NCBI RefSeq assembly: GCF_001625215.2 | Contig: NC_030383.2 | Coordinates: forward strand, 16,535,197-16,599,196 | DNA from: Daucus carota subsp. sativus | Taxonomy: Eukaryota; Streptophyta; Magnoliopsida; Apiales; Apiaceae | Length of the DNA stretch: 64,000 nt | Reading direction: 5' to 3' | Shown here: piece by piece, positions 21,376-34,507 of the stretch | How the letters are laid out: the number at the start of each line of letters is the position of its first letter | How positions within the stretch are numbered: the stretch's first letter is position 1 | Made by a program: the position numbers and the translations under genes | The notes under the pieces: model-generated | Databases searched by the model: none | The model's input: only the letters and a program-made list of their open reading frames with translations | Told to the model about the DNA's origin: nothing

Positions 21376-24300
21376 CGTTTCCTCCTTACACCTGTAAAGG
21401 CATCAACCATCTTATTTACCGTAAAATGGTGAATGAAGAAGTTGCTTCTGGAACAAAACCTTTAACCTTACTGTGCACTCTCTTGTATTGTGTCCATAAA
21501 ATTTTCAGTTTAGGCTCTTCATCAGAGTGACTACTGATGATGTGCTTGACTCAATACAAGATGCTCTGGCTGACGAGCGAATTTCAATGGACTCATCCTG
21601 TTGAGAGAATGATTCCAGAGACTGTTTTATTGCCTTTTCAGCTCTATATTCTTTTGAGAAAATATAGATGAGCAACAGTTACCTCAAGTTCAAAAGCACC
21701 TTTTCTTCTTGAGAGGTAGAGCTGTGGGTACACTATCCCTCACATCCTTATTTGCTGCAACAAGTACAGTTTCTCCCTCATTGACCTCTAGTCTAATAAG
21801 TTCCTTATCACTTCAGGGAGAAAGTTTGGATGTGTTCTGAATTTGGTTTTATAGTCTGGGATAAAGATTGTGGGTTTTCAACCTTATGACTATCTAGGAA
21901 AGCCAAGAGGCTGATTAAGTTCCGAAGAACAGAAAGAGATATAAATGCATTTTAGAAAATCTATGATTTTAAATGAAAGCAATTGCATTTAATCTTTTGA
22001 GAAAAAATGAATCAGTTGTGATTGTAAAAATGATTTGCATAAAGAATGACAATCACAACCGATGAAAGAATCAAAGTTTTCCATTAAAAACTGGTTTGAG
22101 TACGAGAGTCTGAATCTATGCATAAAAGGTTTAAATGAACTTGTCTTTTGAAAAAGACACAGACTCCTGTTTCTCACTATAATTTAAAAAGGAAACAAGA
22201 AAATTTATGCGCTACAGTGTATAAAGCACTCGCCACACTAATTAGTGAAAAGGCCTCATACTAGCACATCATCAAAACAGACGCTGCAAGTGACAAAGAT
22301 CACCAAGTACACAAATACAAGATAATCGATGTCTCGTCCTATGACGCTACATGTATAGATGCAAAATATGCTAAGAAATATTTATGAAATAGAGTAGTGG
22401 ATACCAATTGTTGAAATCAATTGATAATAAAATTTCTTTGAAGAAACTCACCACTCCACAACATAAATATGAGACTGAATAAAGATTATGTTGTCTCCCT
22501 TGTACTCAGAATATTAAACACCTAAAATATATTAGCACTAGTGGTTTTAAGAAATATGCAACAATATTTCACCAGTGCCAATACATCACAATCAATTCAC
22601 AAATAAAACATTAATAAAGCATCAAAAATAGATACCAATTAAATATTTCAAAAATGAATTAATCATGCTTCTATTATTCTATCAAAGTTAATCATGAAAC
22701 AAATAAGCATATAATTGTGGATCACAATTTAACTAAGATAAAATAATAATTACCTATGCAATATCATATAATTATCATATCAGCATATAACAACTAAAAT
22801 CATGACAATCATACAAAGATATTCGCAAGCCCGAGGGAAAGTTGAAGAAAAGTTCACGAGTCCTATACATGTAAGCATTAAGTACAAGTAAACTCACACA
22901 ACTCCTCGCAGAAAATATTAACACTTAATATTAGTGATCTATATATAAGCATGCAAAATATCACTAACACTAAAAGTATCACACCTATATGCAGTTAGAC
23001 ATGAAATAAAATACCAATTAATAAATCATCAAATATCTAACACAAATAGCTATGCTTCAAATATATACACTAATATAAATGGATTTAGCCTAGAGAGAAT
23101 CTAAGTAACTCCACAAATACTAGTATATCATGACTAAATTCTAACTAGATTCAAACTAGATACCAATTACTGATACAAGTCACAAGTCTAGAAACGAATA
23201 AGTCATGCTTCAGATTTTATACCTATAAAAATGAATTCAACCTAGAAAATAATCCTAAGTATGTTCACAAATACAGATATATCACAACTTGATTATGACA
23301 AAGTTCTCTACTAGATACAAATTGTTAAATAGGTATAGATCAAGAAAGATAACATAATTAAGTCATGCTTCATGTCATCTCTAATCATTTAAATCATGAA
23401 CAAATAAGTCACTTAATTGTCATGCAACACAATTTAAATAATTTGAAATAACAAATACTCATGCTAAAACATATAATCACCATCTAAGCATGCAAATCAA
23501 TAAACATGGCAATCATATATAATAGCAAAAAGCAAGAGGTACTGGATTTTAAATAAATTCACAAGTCCTATGTATAGACAATTTAATACTCATGAATTCA
23601 TTCAAGAAATATGATAGACATGCTCATGAAAGAAGTAATGCCTTATAGAAAATATAGTATGTGATCTACTTGCAGTGAAGTAAAGTGATAAGTTGAATAC
23701 CTCTGAGACTTGACATTTCAGTTGATGTACCTTTCTTGTACTGATCAAGTCAAGTGGTTGTTGGCATAAGTCTTGGCAAGTCTAGAATCTTCCAAAATGC
23801 GCATATTCAAAAGATCCTTGACTTCCTTTTATTGCCATCATTCTTTAGGCTAACTAGTAGACCATGAAGAATTGCAACTTTCCAACAAACTCATCATATC
23901 ACTAATCTGCATTCACTTAGCAATTATCTTGCACAAGTGACGTTAGTCCACATATAATATAATCATTGTATCACAGCACAAATAGTTGTATTGTGTGTGC
24001 CTTGTATCATGAGAGGTAATAATTTGGATACCAAATATGACTCTAGCAAACAAATATTAGAATAATATGCTAGTCAGAAGTCATACCATGTCTGTGACTA
24101 TCATCAGGTCTTGGATAACAACTCATAGAGAGCTGGTGAAGAAAGAGCATACAAACTCCGTTGGATCTGCAACTGCAAAGTCCTCGAAATGTTGCATGAA
24201 GTTTCATCTTCTAGCTCACTGTAATATCCTGAACCCGAGTCTCGTCAATGGTGCTTTAGTTCAATCATGAAGGTCGTTGAGTCCCCTAAGATGTAGAGTC

Positions 24301-24479
24301 CTGAACTTGAAGATTCTGTTTCCATCATCTTCATAACCTTCTCCTTTGTAATAACTCTAAGCAACCAAATTGGCTTGTCCCTCGTAACAGAGCCAAAAAC
24401 ATCCAGTTGGAATCTGAATACCCGACAAGTACTAAGTACTGAATTGTCTTTAGGTCAGGGTATCAGAATCCGCACAATC
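21376..24479 (-). other. SIRE-like interior, decayed, no domain recognised
   Basis: AT-rich sequence with only short open frames on either strand. In a minus-oriented Copia element this is where the end of pol and an extra 3' open frame would lie, but I cannot read a conserved motif with confidence. Confidence 0.4.
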
Positions 24480-25330
24480 TGCTTTCAAACTGATTGAGAT
24501 CATCTTGTTGTGCAATCACTCAATCTGGATCCCTTTAAGAGCTTCTGAATCTTCCTCAAGTTTCACTTCAGATTGAAACCCAAACAAATAACATCCTTTC
24601 ATAGTAGCTCTCCCAGTCGTCTCTTAACCGTTAGAAACAGTTAAGAACTAGAACCCGGGAATGATATTGACTCCAAACCCTTTGTCTAAGCAGATACGTT
24701 CTTAAATTGTCATGTTCATCTTTAATGTGGTATTGAGTTTGACTAGTGGATCCACCAAATGCTCCCCCTAAGCTGTTGCTGGGATCTCCTTAATAATCCT
24801 TATCCTTGCAAAGAGATTCTGCTTGGATCTGAATCATTATTAAACCAATACAATCACCTTTAACAGCTTGGAGCAAAGTGTCGTTCAATATCCCGTCTAG
24901 ACTTACAATCACCTTCTATTGATCAATCACACTCACCCGGTAGATTGTAGACTCCATAGAGTAGCCTGAGGAAAATATTCTTTGATCTTCGAATGCAGGA
25001 CTTGCAAAGAGGCATTTTCCTCCAAACACATACCAAGAGTTTGTGTTTGCTTCTGATTGGCCACTGACAAGAATGGTGTCTTTCTGGAATTATCAATGAT
25101 CAGGGTTCATCTTGATCAACCTTCATCTGTGACGTCTTGTCTTTTGAACACATACGAACAACACGAAAGAATCTAGAGTAGTCAATGATCATCGCAAAAC
25201 GATATCTGAATTTGTTGTAGACATGACATTAACTGATCCGTAGAAATCCATATGTATCATCTGAAACGGCTCAGTAATGTTGATCATATCTTTGCTTCTG
25301 TGCGATGCTCCTTCGACTTCCCTATTGACA
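24480..25330 (-). pseudogene. Decayed Copia pol (integrase core, RT start)
   Basis: Minus-strand translation in broken frames gives EPFQMIHMDFYGSVNVMS and a following frame with FAMIIDYSRFFRV (about 25290-25130), which match the start of a Copia integrase core. Further on, near 24500-24560, DDLNQFES resembles the entry to the reverse transcriptase domain. Stops and frameshifts separate them, and a full RT and YVDD motif were not found, so much of pol is lost. Confidence 0.65.
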
Positions 25331-27830
25331 TACCTCATAATCTTCATCCATAATGAATTCCAAATGAGGTAGTCCTCTCACCAAATCTCTTCTTACTAAT
25401 AAAAAGAGCTCCTTGTTTTGACATACAAGTTTGAGAGCTTCAAGTGCCATAGCTAATACTCATCCGATGAAGCTTCACTATCAAAACAGTTCACTCCATC
25501 TTCAGTTGAAGTTACATATTAGCTACGAGCAAATTCAAATCCTTCCTGATTTGAGATAAAACACTATTCCATGAACTGACATACTGTCCTTTGTCAGAGA
25601 ACAGTCTGATACTAGGAATTTGTGTGCTTTGACTCTTTCAAGAAAGATATGCTTCCATGATGACATTCCAGGAAAACAGGCATGTCCTGCAAGAGAATCT
25701 TTGTTGTCATCTTTCAAAGATTATTGACGGAACTGCTCACATGATCACATTTGCTAACAGGATACTTTTGGTGAATATATGATTTCAGCTACTCAGCAAA
25801 CAGAGTGCACCAAAAATCATATGGAACATATGTAACCTGCAATCACAAATGGAAAGAGTTCTATGGTCCCCAATCATAACTGGGTCCGGATGGATTAGAG
25901 ATTTTTCTTTAACAATGGTAACAACAGAAGCAACCTTAACATGCTAATTCTTATCTAGACATTGCCCTAATGTGATTCTCAAACATGCTTTTCTAAAATC
26001 AATGCAATTACAAAGACATGCATTCATGACATGAAAATAAGCAGACATATATGATGTTGAATACACATGGCAAACAATCAAAGATAAGACAAGAGCAAGA
26101 CAGGCAGTTATGCAATTCAGAAGATTTAATACTCTCTACTTAAACCAATTAACACAAGTGCAACAGGTAGCAAGTAGAATTACACATATTCAATAATCTT
26201 CGAAAAGCATAAGGATCATAGACAAATTAATAATCACATTATCAATCCAAACTAATCCCACTCCGTTGTTATATGGCATTATACTATCTCTATTACCTAA
26301 GTCAGTTTTAGATCTAACATGAAGTTCTAAAAGTTCTACTGACACAAGGTAAACATTCCATCATAGAACAAATAAATTCCTTAACAAACAATTCAGATTA
26401 GATAAGCAAATCTAATTGTACTAGGGAATCTGAAAGTAAATGTTTTAACAAAGTTATACATGCTAGGATCATAACCCCTAAAACTAAGAGTTGTTTTCCA
26501 AAGGAAAGCTTCTAATCTCACCATTGCAAATAATCAAATCCTAAATATTCATACACATGCTAAGAATCTGCTAAAGACACATGCACAAGATTATCATCAA
26601 TCCTAGTTACCAGAATGTGCTCTAGCATACTAGTTCAACATTATCTATTGTGATGCTATCATGCTTGTGCTTGTGTGTTAAACAATTCTACTCGAAGATT
26701 TATAACATGCTTTGAATATAAAGAAATAAGTATTGCATAGTTAGAAAGAATTCATACCTGAGAAGTGCGAGGTGAGTCATCTTCAGAGAATGCTAGGATA
26801 GCCAGATAACCATAATCATCCTTCTCATCAGCAATTGATCCATCTCACACCTTTCCTAAAATAGCATAAGAACTTGTTATGATGCTTCTTTCAAAACATC
26901 CACTTGAATTTCAGACAAGCCCTATCATCCTTGTTTGTCGAGGCTTCAATATATATAGCAACCCTTCTTTGCTAAAGATACCAAACAATATTGTGTGTAC
27001 TGACCAACTCAGTTTTCAAACAACCTGTCGAACTGAACCCCGAAGAGTCTCCACTTGAAACCAATGGATTCCATCTGAATCTCACATGACTAAACCTCTC
27101 AGACAGTGTTATGCTAATCCTTGAAGTTCTGTCCTCACATTCTTCAAAAGTGTTAACTTTCGTCGACTTGAGCTTCGTCAAATTCAGCAGTTACAAACTC
27201 TTCTGTTCAATCCTAAGGTTCTGACATAAATGCACGAAACTGATTTGGTGCGGTAGTAACTCGATAATTATATCCTTAAACCTCCACAGTTCTCTGTCTT
27301 TGGTTCAGTTGATTCTGGATGGATTTAGCATTGATACAATTCATTGTGTAATTGTATTTCCCTGAATCACTGAGTTAGATTGAAATCCCTTGAAGATTCG
27401 TTCGTAAAAACTTCTCTTTTCCTACTACCAGTGGTACCATTCAAAGTTCATATTCCGAGCCCTGTGAAGATGCACTCAACACATAAAGCCAGTTCCCATC
27501 CTGATCTGGTGATCTGATAATCAAGTAGGAGTAATTACTCAGATCAAGGCCTGAAGTACCTTCTTCAAAATCCACTGTCAGTAGTACCAAATTAGTCTTC
27601 AATAGAATCTTCTTTGAATCACAATCATCTTTGTCGAACATAGAAAACTGCTTCCAATAATCCTTTGAGTAATCAATTGGATTGGGTCATCAATGTACTT
27701 CCATTACCGGTTCTGAGAATCTGGTATTTGAAAACCCGGTGTTTGTCTTGTAATCTGTCAGCCTGATCTGTCTCAACTAAATGTCAGTCTGATTTGTCTT
27801 GGAGTAGAATAATTAAAAAGGTTACGGGAC
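25331..27830 (-). other. SIRE-like interior, presumptive gag region, decayed
   Basis: Several short minus-strand frames (for example 25535-25717 and 27441-27641) could be gag or protease remnants by position, but no zinc knuckle or protease motif is visible. Confidence 0.4.
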
Positions 27831-28470
27831 ACTTGATTATTTAAACTAAGTTTAAATTATAAAGAAAATAAATTCAAAAAAAAAAATTTTAAAAGATAAA
27901 AGAAAATAAAGTATAAAATAAACTTAATCAAATCTATAAAATAAATTTAATTATATTTAAAAAATAAATTCAAATAAATTCATAATAAACTGAATAAGTT
28001 TAGAATAAATTTATTTCAAATTCATTTAGTAAATATATTAAAATTTATTGTATAAATTTAATTTTTGAAAATATTCAAGTGTCTCGTCTCCAATTAAATC
28101 ATAACTTTCAAAACAAAATAAATTGAACCCTTGAACTTGAACTTATATCCATAATCAGTTAAATCCTCTTAAATTTATATTCTAGATTTTAACTTAAATT
28201 TAAATCATAAACTATACAAATTTAAATAATAAATTTATAAAAATTTATGATAAACTTGATAAAGTCTAAGAGTAAACTTTACAAGTCTAAAATAAATTTA
28301 AACAAATTTTATAATTGAATTTAGTAAAGTTTATAAAGTAAATTTAATTAAGTTTATAAGATAAATTTAATTAATTCATGATAAACTCAATTAATAAGTT
28401 TAAAATAAATTAAGTCAAATTTATAAAATAAACTTATTAAAATTTAAAGTATAAATTTATAAGTCCCGGT
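27830..28470. repeat. AT-rich low-complexity block in the leader
   Basis: Degenerate repeats of AAATTTA, AATAAATTT and similar words fill the region just inside the primer-binding site. This is the untranslated leader of the element. Confidence 0.7.
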
Positions 28471-28624
28471 CCAAAGTTCAGTATCCGACAGATAATCCTT
28501 GCTTAGGCCTACGGACAAATTCAGCAACACAAACCGGAAGAACCTTTCCCCTAATCAAATATCAAAAGCTAGGTTCTTGATTTTCCGTACGATAAGGATC
28601 CTGATTTGTATATCAATCAGCCAA

Positions 28625-28636
28625 GCTCTGATACCA
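28625..28636 (-). other. Primer-binding site (initiator Met tRNA)
   Basis: TGGTATCAGAGC on the minus strand, two bases after the LTR end, complementary to the 3' end of plant initiator methionine tRNA. Confidence 0.9.
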
Positions 28637-28638
28637 AT

Positions 28639-29110
28639 TGTTAGGTCCAAAGTATCGTAGAAGGGGGGGTTGAATACGATACTCACTACAATTTAAAATT
28701 CTTTCGAATCTTGCGGATAAATAAATTGCAGTCCTGTAATGGGTTTCGTGTTTCGGATATTTATTGGGTCGGTTTCTGAGGATATGAAAATATTAAACCA
28801 ACACACAATATTTTCCAAGGTATATCTGTATATTGATAAATACCTCGAAGGGTGCTATAAATCCAAACCCGAAGGTTGGCTACAATGGCTATTACTACTT
28901 ACACTCACAAACCCTAGCTTCTAAATATATATATATATATAATACAAAACTAAGCTAGAGTTTATTTGTGTGTAGTAGTGTGCAAGGCACAAAGCCATTC
29001 CACCATAAAGGTGGTGGAGAGTGTTACAAATGAGAACAAAATCCATGGGTATTTATAGGCTTTTCACTAACTAACCCTAGTTAAGGCAGGTGATCCAAGT
29101 TGCGCCAAAT

Positions 29111-29179
<69 letters not shown>

Positions 29180-30996
29180 AACTTGCGCCAATGAAGAGTT
29201 TACTGTGTCCCGTGTTTGATCACTTAGAATTTATTCTAAGTGTTCAAACTTGCGCCACTGTTGTATATAGGAGAAGTCAAACCTTGCGCTTGTCAAATGT
29301 TGCGCTCATGTAGTTTTTCCTGTGCCACACTGTTATCACTCTAGGTTAAAACTTAACCAACTTGCGCCTGGGATGAGTTGGCGCTAGAGAAGAGCCTCCT
29401 GTACTCACTCTTCTCTCTCCTGGTTAACATGAAAGTTGCGCTACAGAGTGTGCAAGAGATACTTGGTGACTTAGAGATATTCTAAGTCATTCTTGCGCCT
29501 TGTACAGTGTAACTTCCCCTTGTTATCTCTCCTCGGACTTCTTCCAGGTCAAATGTTGCGCCTTTGATTTCACTGTGAAGACACTTAGAAAATATTCTAA
29601 GTGTAGTGAACTTGCGCTTGATACAGTAGAGAGCTCCACTGTTATCTCTCCTCCCTCACATGCAAACCCTAGGTTGCCCTAGACACCTGACATCATCACA
29701 TGCATGCATAATATATATAATATAATATATTATGTTGTTATTATATTAATAAATAAAAATATATATAAATATACACACACATATATATATTTTATTTATA
29801 TGAACATATAATAATATATGTACATATATTTAAATATATTCTCATATATTTAAATATATATAATATATAATTATATGTAAATACAAATGTAATATATATA
29901 TAAATATATATAGAGATATATATAGTTATTTATAAATATAAATATAAACATAAATATATATAAAGAAAAGTATATATAAATATATACATATATATAATAT
30001 TTATATAAACATATAGTAACATATATATACACATATATTTAAATATATTCTCATATATTTAAATATATATAATATACATATAACTATGTGTAAATATAAA
30101 TATAAATATATATATAAAGATATATATAACTCTCTCTAAATATAGATATATTTATGCACGTAATATAATATATATATACACTTAATTATATAATTGCTTA
30201 TGTAAAATATAAATACATATACTATATACATATATATTTATTTAAATATATATACATATAAATATACATATACATATGTTTAAAAAACATATATACATAT
30301 ATATTATATATATTATATTTAATTAAATATACATATATACATATATAATTATATTTGTACATATACAAATATATAAGTGCATACATATATAAAATGTCAC
30401 TGATATGGCTTTCTGTGGAAGCTTTGACATATGGCATTTGAGCAGTAAGCATTGGCATAGCTGGCATTTGGCTTGGCTTGACTTGGCTTTGGAACAAATG
30501 ACTTGATATGACTGAATCAATTCTTCGATCGATAAATACTTTGCAAAGCTCCGTACGTGCTGACGCTTAGTGCACTGGTCTGGTTCACAAGCGACTAACA
30601 CTGAAGTTAAACATTGTACCGTCTTTGTCAGCAAACATTGATCAGTCGGTTCCGGGTTAGTTTATGCTTCAGTTTGTTGATTATAAATAACCAACCAAGA
30701 TATATAGAAATATCTTGCTTCAGGGGTTGCACTGAAATCTTTCGAGTACTTGGACAACATCTTCATTGCTTCAACAATCTTGAATACTTCAATCTTTATT
30801 CTTCACTGAGGCATGAACATATTAATGAACTTCTTCCAGTGAACTTATTCCTTCAAGACTGTAGATGGCTTCTTCAACCTTTGTCTTCGTATCATCCGAT
30901 TCCGGTGCAGGCGTAGTGTTATTTACTTGTCCTGTTCTACTGTTGAGTTATCATCCCTATGTAACAGATAGGGTTGTCTTTACATTTAGACTTACA
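28639..30996 (-). repeat. Complete 5' LTR of the SIRE-like element
   Basis: 2358 bp, starting TGTTAGGTCC and ending GACTTACA on the plus strand. It holds a long (TA)n run, about 700 bp of AT-rich repeats (29705-30385) and roughly ten short GCGCAAG-type repeats between 29095 and 29625. Confidence 0.88.
29114..29177. repeat. (TA)n microsatellite
   Basis: About 31 uninterrupted TA units inside the LTR; the equivalent part of the other LTR is deleted. Confidence 0.95.
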
Positions 30997-31005
30997 ATTA
31001 GTTAC

Positions 31006-32400
31006 CTTTTCTTCAAGCTGTGTAAGAAGATCATCGTAACTCCCAGCGCTTCCTGTAGTCAGGTTCCAATAAGGGATATATTGAGGATTCTCAATTTTGA
31101 ATGGCAAATTTAATAATAATTCTCGGAATACATCTGCACAAAAACCGGTGATATTATACTCCGTAGTATTTTGAAACTGCTGAAGTTTCGCAAATTCAGT
31201 AAAACCATCTTTCACTGGAACCCCCACTTTCAATCTCCTCCCTGATGTGGGTACTGCCCAATACATCGGCTTGACAGTTGAATCTCCAGGCCAAATGATG
31301 CTTCTCAAAACATTTACAGAAGTTGAATATGTCGAAGATATGTTCAATGAATCTGGATCTCTCGACAATCCTCTGTCCGAGTTCCAATAGCCTATCGATT
31401 GCTCTCCATTCCCTATTACATTTAGTATTTCAAAATCTGATATCTGCAACTGGCGATTTACCAGACTGAATTCTCCGCTTAAGCCCTTGAACTTAGTGCG
31501 CAAGAGTTCTTTCAAAAGTGTTGGGCCTAATTCAGAGATGCCTAAATTTTCTTTATGGTCTGCATTATGATCTGGTGTCACCCTCTCTACTGCCATAGCT
31601 AATGCCCAAACTGCATCATATGCCCATGATCCAAAAATATTAAGCTCAGCTTTAGGCTTCGTGCATTGCAATTCCCTTCCCCACCTCATTTTAAAAGTTG
31701 TAACCTTTGTTGACTTGGGTACATAAGGCCTTGTACCCAGAACACCTTGCATTGCATCTCTAACTGTAGCATCCATAAAAGCAAACGTATTCGACAAACC
31801 ATCAGTAGTTAACCATGCATATCCTTCACTCATCATTCCTGCAGCGTCTGCCTGAAGAAAGAATCATGATCCAAGGGGGGGAGCCATATGAACCAAGAAC
31901 ACCCTGCTTGAAGCTGATTTCAACTTGAGAAGTTCTTCTTCTATCTGTAAATCATTAGCAGAAATAGAAATAGCACTTGACATAGAAATCTGAATACCGG
32001 CCTCCCTCATTGCATCACTTAAATATTGAATCAATCCATCTTGGTAGCCAGTGTCTTCGTAGACAAAGATAACTTCCTTCCATCCAAATCCTTTAAATAT
32101 GGAAGCAATAGCTTTCAGTTGAGAAGAATCAGCCCCTGCCATCTGAATGAAGTAAGGGCTCCGCACATGTGATAGATAAGAGCTTGTTGCCGAAAAGGAG
32201 ACAATAGGAACTTGAGATTTTGCTCCAAGCTCAACAACAAAATTTGTTTCAGGAGTAGTTTGGGGTCCAAGGATGACTCGAATTTCATTCTTTAGTAATT
32301 CTTGAGCTTGCACATTTCTTATAAGGCTTCCGAGAGGAAAGACCCAATTCATGCATAGCAAATCTGCAGCACAATCATAGAGATGAGGAGGTTTTTCAAT
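31006..32400 (-). pseudogene. GLR channel fragment: amino-terminal domain and S1
   Basis: Minus-strand coding sequence covers the periplasmic-binding-like amino-terminal domain and the start of the S1 ligand-binding half of a plant glutamate receptor-like channel. Motifs include GPQTTPETNFV, VPIVSFSATSSYLS, FGWKEVIFVYEDTGYQDGL, RVFLVHMAPPLGS and, after the break, GMMSEGYAWLTTDGLSN, then YWAVPTSG and ITGFCADVF. A TGA stop at 31866-31864 falls where family members have Arg in GSRFF, consistent with a CGA to TGA change; the frame otherwise continues. The sequence ends at a GTAACT donor (31006) in an intron that the SIRE-like element entered. The signal peptide and first part of the domain are missing; the left limit near 32400 is approximate. 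It continues in the fragment at 11881-12630. Confidence 0.9.
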
Positions 32401-33601
32401 TACTCTGCCAGAAATAGAAATGTGATTAATATACAAATTCTGTTTGAGAAATAAAAGGATAATTACTGCAAAATTGTTCTTCAAATGTCAGCCAATTCGA
32501 AGTTCATTTCCCCGGATATAATACCACCTTGGGAAAAAATTCGATTAACCTTCCCCGAAAAAGAACTATACAGTAATCATTAATCAATAATAGTCCAAAG
32601 ATTATAATCATTGTAAACAAACATTACCCAAGAATCTGAACATTAATAATAAAAATAGCTCAATTATCAGTTTGATACTATCAATAATTAAATTAAACAT
32701 ACAATATACTGGAGTTAGACAAACCCCAGAAAAGCACACATTTCTAATTTGAACAATAGATAGGTAGCAGATATAACAGAGATATAGAGAGCTTGTAAGT
32801 AGAGATGGGGTGGAGGAGTTGACCTGAGGATTTGATTGGGTCTCTTTTGTGAGAAGCTAGAAAGATGCAAATCAGTATGATACCTTCTCTTGTGACGCCA
32901 AAAATTCGAATAATAGCAGCAGGATCAGAAGAATTAGGCAACAACTCTTTGTGACTCTCTCCGATCACATAATCAATTTCCAGCTACTGGAATACTTGCA
33001 ACACAGTTCATAAATTAATAGCAGCTGAACAAATCATTCACTCATAGATGTTCGCAAAGTGTGAGATATATCCAATATTAATTATAAAAATATATATATG
33101 AAATGCCTTGAAAATCAAAATGATATAACACCAAAGTAGTTTGACAAATCAATCACCAGCTTATAAAAATTACAATATCCAATACAACAAAAAAATCACA
33201 AAATACCTCAAAGACGTAACAGAACACAAAATCTCTAAAACATAGCACTGTACATTAGGGGGTAACTACACCTTAGCCTCATATTACATATGCAATTTGA
33301 CCCCATCGACAATTATGTTAGCTACGCCACTGCTTGAAAGGGGGGAATATATTTGAGTAACCCACAACACTGGCATAGATTATTATTATGGTTCAGTTTC
33401 AGCCTAATATGCATTGCAAAATGTATAATATAAAATTTTACAAGAATTATAAAATTCAAAGGATAAGTAGCTTCAGTGAATGAAAGTGATTCATATCAGC
33501 AATATAGGGTCTACATTCCTTACATATAACCATGTAGGAAAAAAATTCATAATCTGTGCCTGCAATGAATATTCAGGTAAACAGAGAACATAAAAACGTA
33601 C
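32401..33601. other. Helitron interior between GLR and kelch fragments
   Basis: AT-rich sequence with intron-like composition. No exon recognised, although a 74-codon minus-strand frame at 32744-32968 exists. It includes the first copy of a 108-bp direct repeat (33136-33243). Confidence 0.45.
33136..33243. repeat. 108-bp direct repeat, copy 1
   Basis: Identical by eye to 35081-35188, starting GTAGTTTGACAAATCAATC and ending CTCTAAAACAT. It flanks the kelch fragment region. Confidence 0.9.
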
Positions 33602-34507
33602 CATTTGATGACCTGAGCGAGGACTAGGACATCCCTTATAATTTAGTTGTTCCCATTGATTGGTTTTCAAGTCCAACATCCAGAAGTCCTGGAAGAAACT
33701 AAGTCCAAAAGCAAAATTCCAAACACAAAAACAATGTATAAGTGCAGATCTGCAGAAAGAAAGCAATTTATGTAATAGGTAATACAGTTTCTACCTTGTA
33801 GTGGTGAAAACGCTCTTGATTAGGAGAGGTAAATTCACCACCTATGAACCAACAAACCAGAATCCCATATCAATCCACAGGAAAGTGCGAGAACGTTTAT
33901 TTATAGACTTGTGCATGCCCATTAGCCAAAGAGAGATAAATACATTATTGTATGCATGCATGCATTGTACATATGACTGTAAATAGCTATTTTACCATAT
34001 ATATAAAGATAGTTCTTCCAAGCAACAGCCTGATGAGCACTACGAGGAGGTGGGCTGTTAGGGCTAGATATTAATTTCCACTCATTCTTGTCTACATCGT
34101 AGCGATAAAGATCACCATATACATATGTCTGCAGTAACCCAATATCATGTATTCAGTTCCAAACAAGACAAATTCATCAACACTCCAACTAACCTGTATA
34201 TTGGCATATCACACTCGAAACATTTTTTATTTATGCTTACCTTGTTGCCGTTGTAAAATTCGCCACCGTATAATATCAATTCCGTCTCTTTTAAAGGATT
34301 AATACATAACTACACGAAAACACCAAAATTAGTACTGAAGCCGCAAACAAAAGACGTTATCAAACACATCAAATCAATGAAAAACAGACTCCATTTCATG
34401 CTTAAAACTACTAATTACCGAGCAGTTGAATCGAGGAGACTGCGCCGGCACACATTATCTTCAACATGAACTTCTTTCTTCTTCGATTCCTCTTTTTGTA
34501 TATTCAA
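33602..34507 (-). pseudogene. KLHDC4-like kelch-repeat gene fragment
   Basis: Five consecutive exons join with correct GT-AG sites and phases: 34507-34419, 34309-34241, 34128-33996, 33841-33795 and 33688-33602. They encode IQKEESKKKEVHVEDNV, INPLKETELILYGGEFYNG, VYGDLYRYDVDKNEWKL, SSPNSPPPRSAHQAVAWKN, GGEFTSPNQERFHHYK and DFWMLDLKTNQWEQLN, which follow the order of plant Kelch domain-containing protein 4 homologues. The first exon has a 2-bp TG insertion after the HVEDNV codons that shifts the frame. The N-terminal exon with the Lys-rich start and all exons after the second kelch repeats are missing. It is a captured fragment of the Helitron, not a gene. Confidence 0.92.

Larger units (their letters stand above)
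17986..30996 (-). mobile_element. Large SIRE/Maximus-like Copia retrotransposon, left LTR truncated
   Basis: Minus-strand element inserted in an intron of the GLR fragment. The complete 5' LTR is 28639-30996 (2358 bp, TG...CA); the tRNA-iMet primer site TGGTATCAGAGC lies at 28636-28625 two bases inside. The 3' LTR survives as 17986-19396 and matches the other LTR at a constant offset of 11600 bp, so no indels separate the copies. A polypurine tract precedes it. The 9.2-kb interior is decayed: an integrase core is readable near 25130-25300 but has frameshifts and stops. LTR length, multiple polypurine tracts and tandem repeats before the 3' LTR suggest the SIRE/Maximus lineage. Near-identical LTRs combined with decayed coding imply a defective element mobilised in trans. 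Confidence 0.85.

Noticed and set aside
30937-31005. C-terminal extension of the GLR frame past 31006
   Set aside because: These codons run through the intron donor into the LTR; the true exon ends at the GTAACT donor.
11881-32400. A functional GLR gene with an 18-kb intron
   Set aside because: The CACTA insertion interrupts an exon, both halves have stops or frameshifts, and both protein ends are missing.
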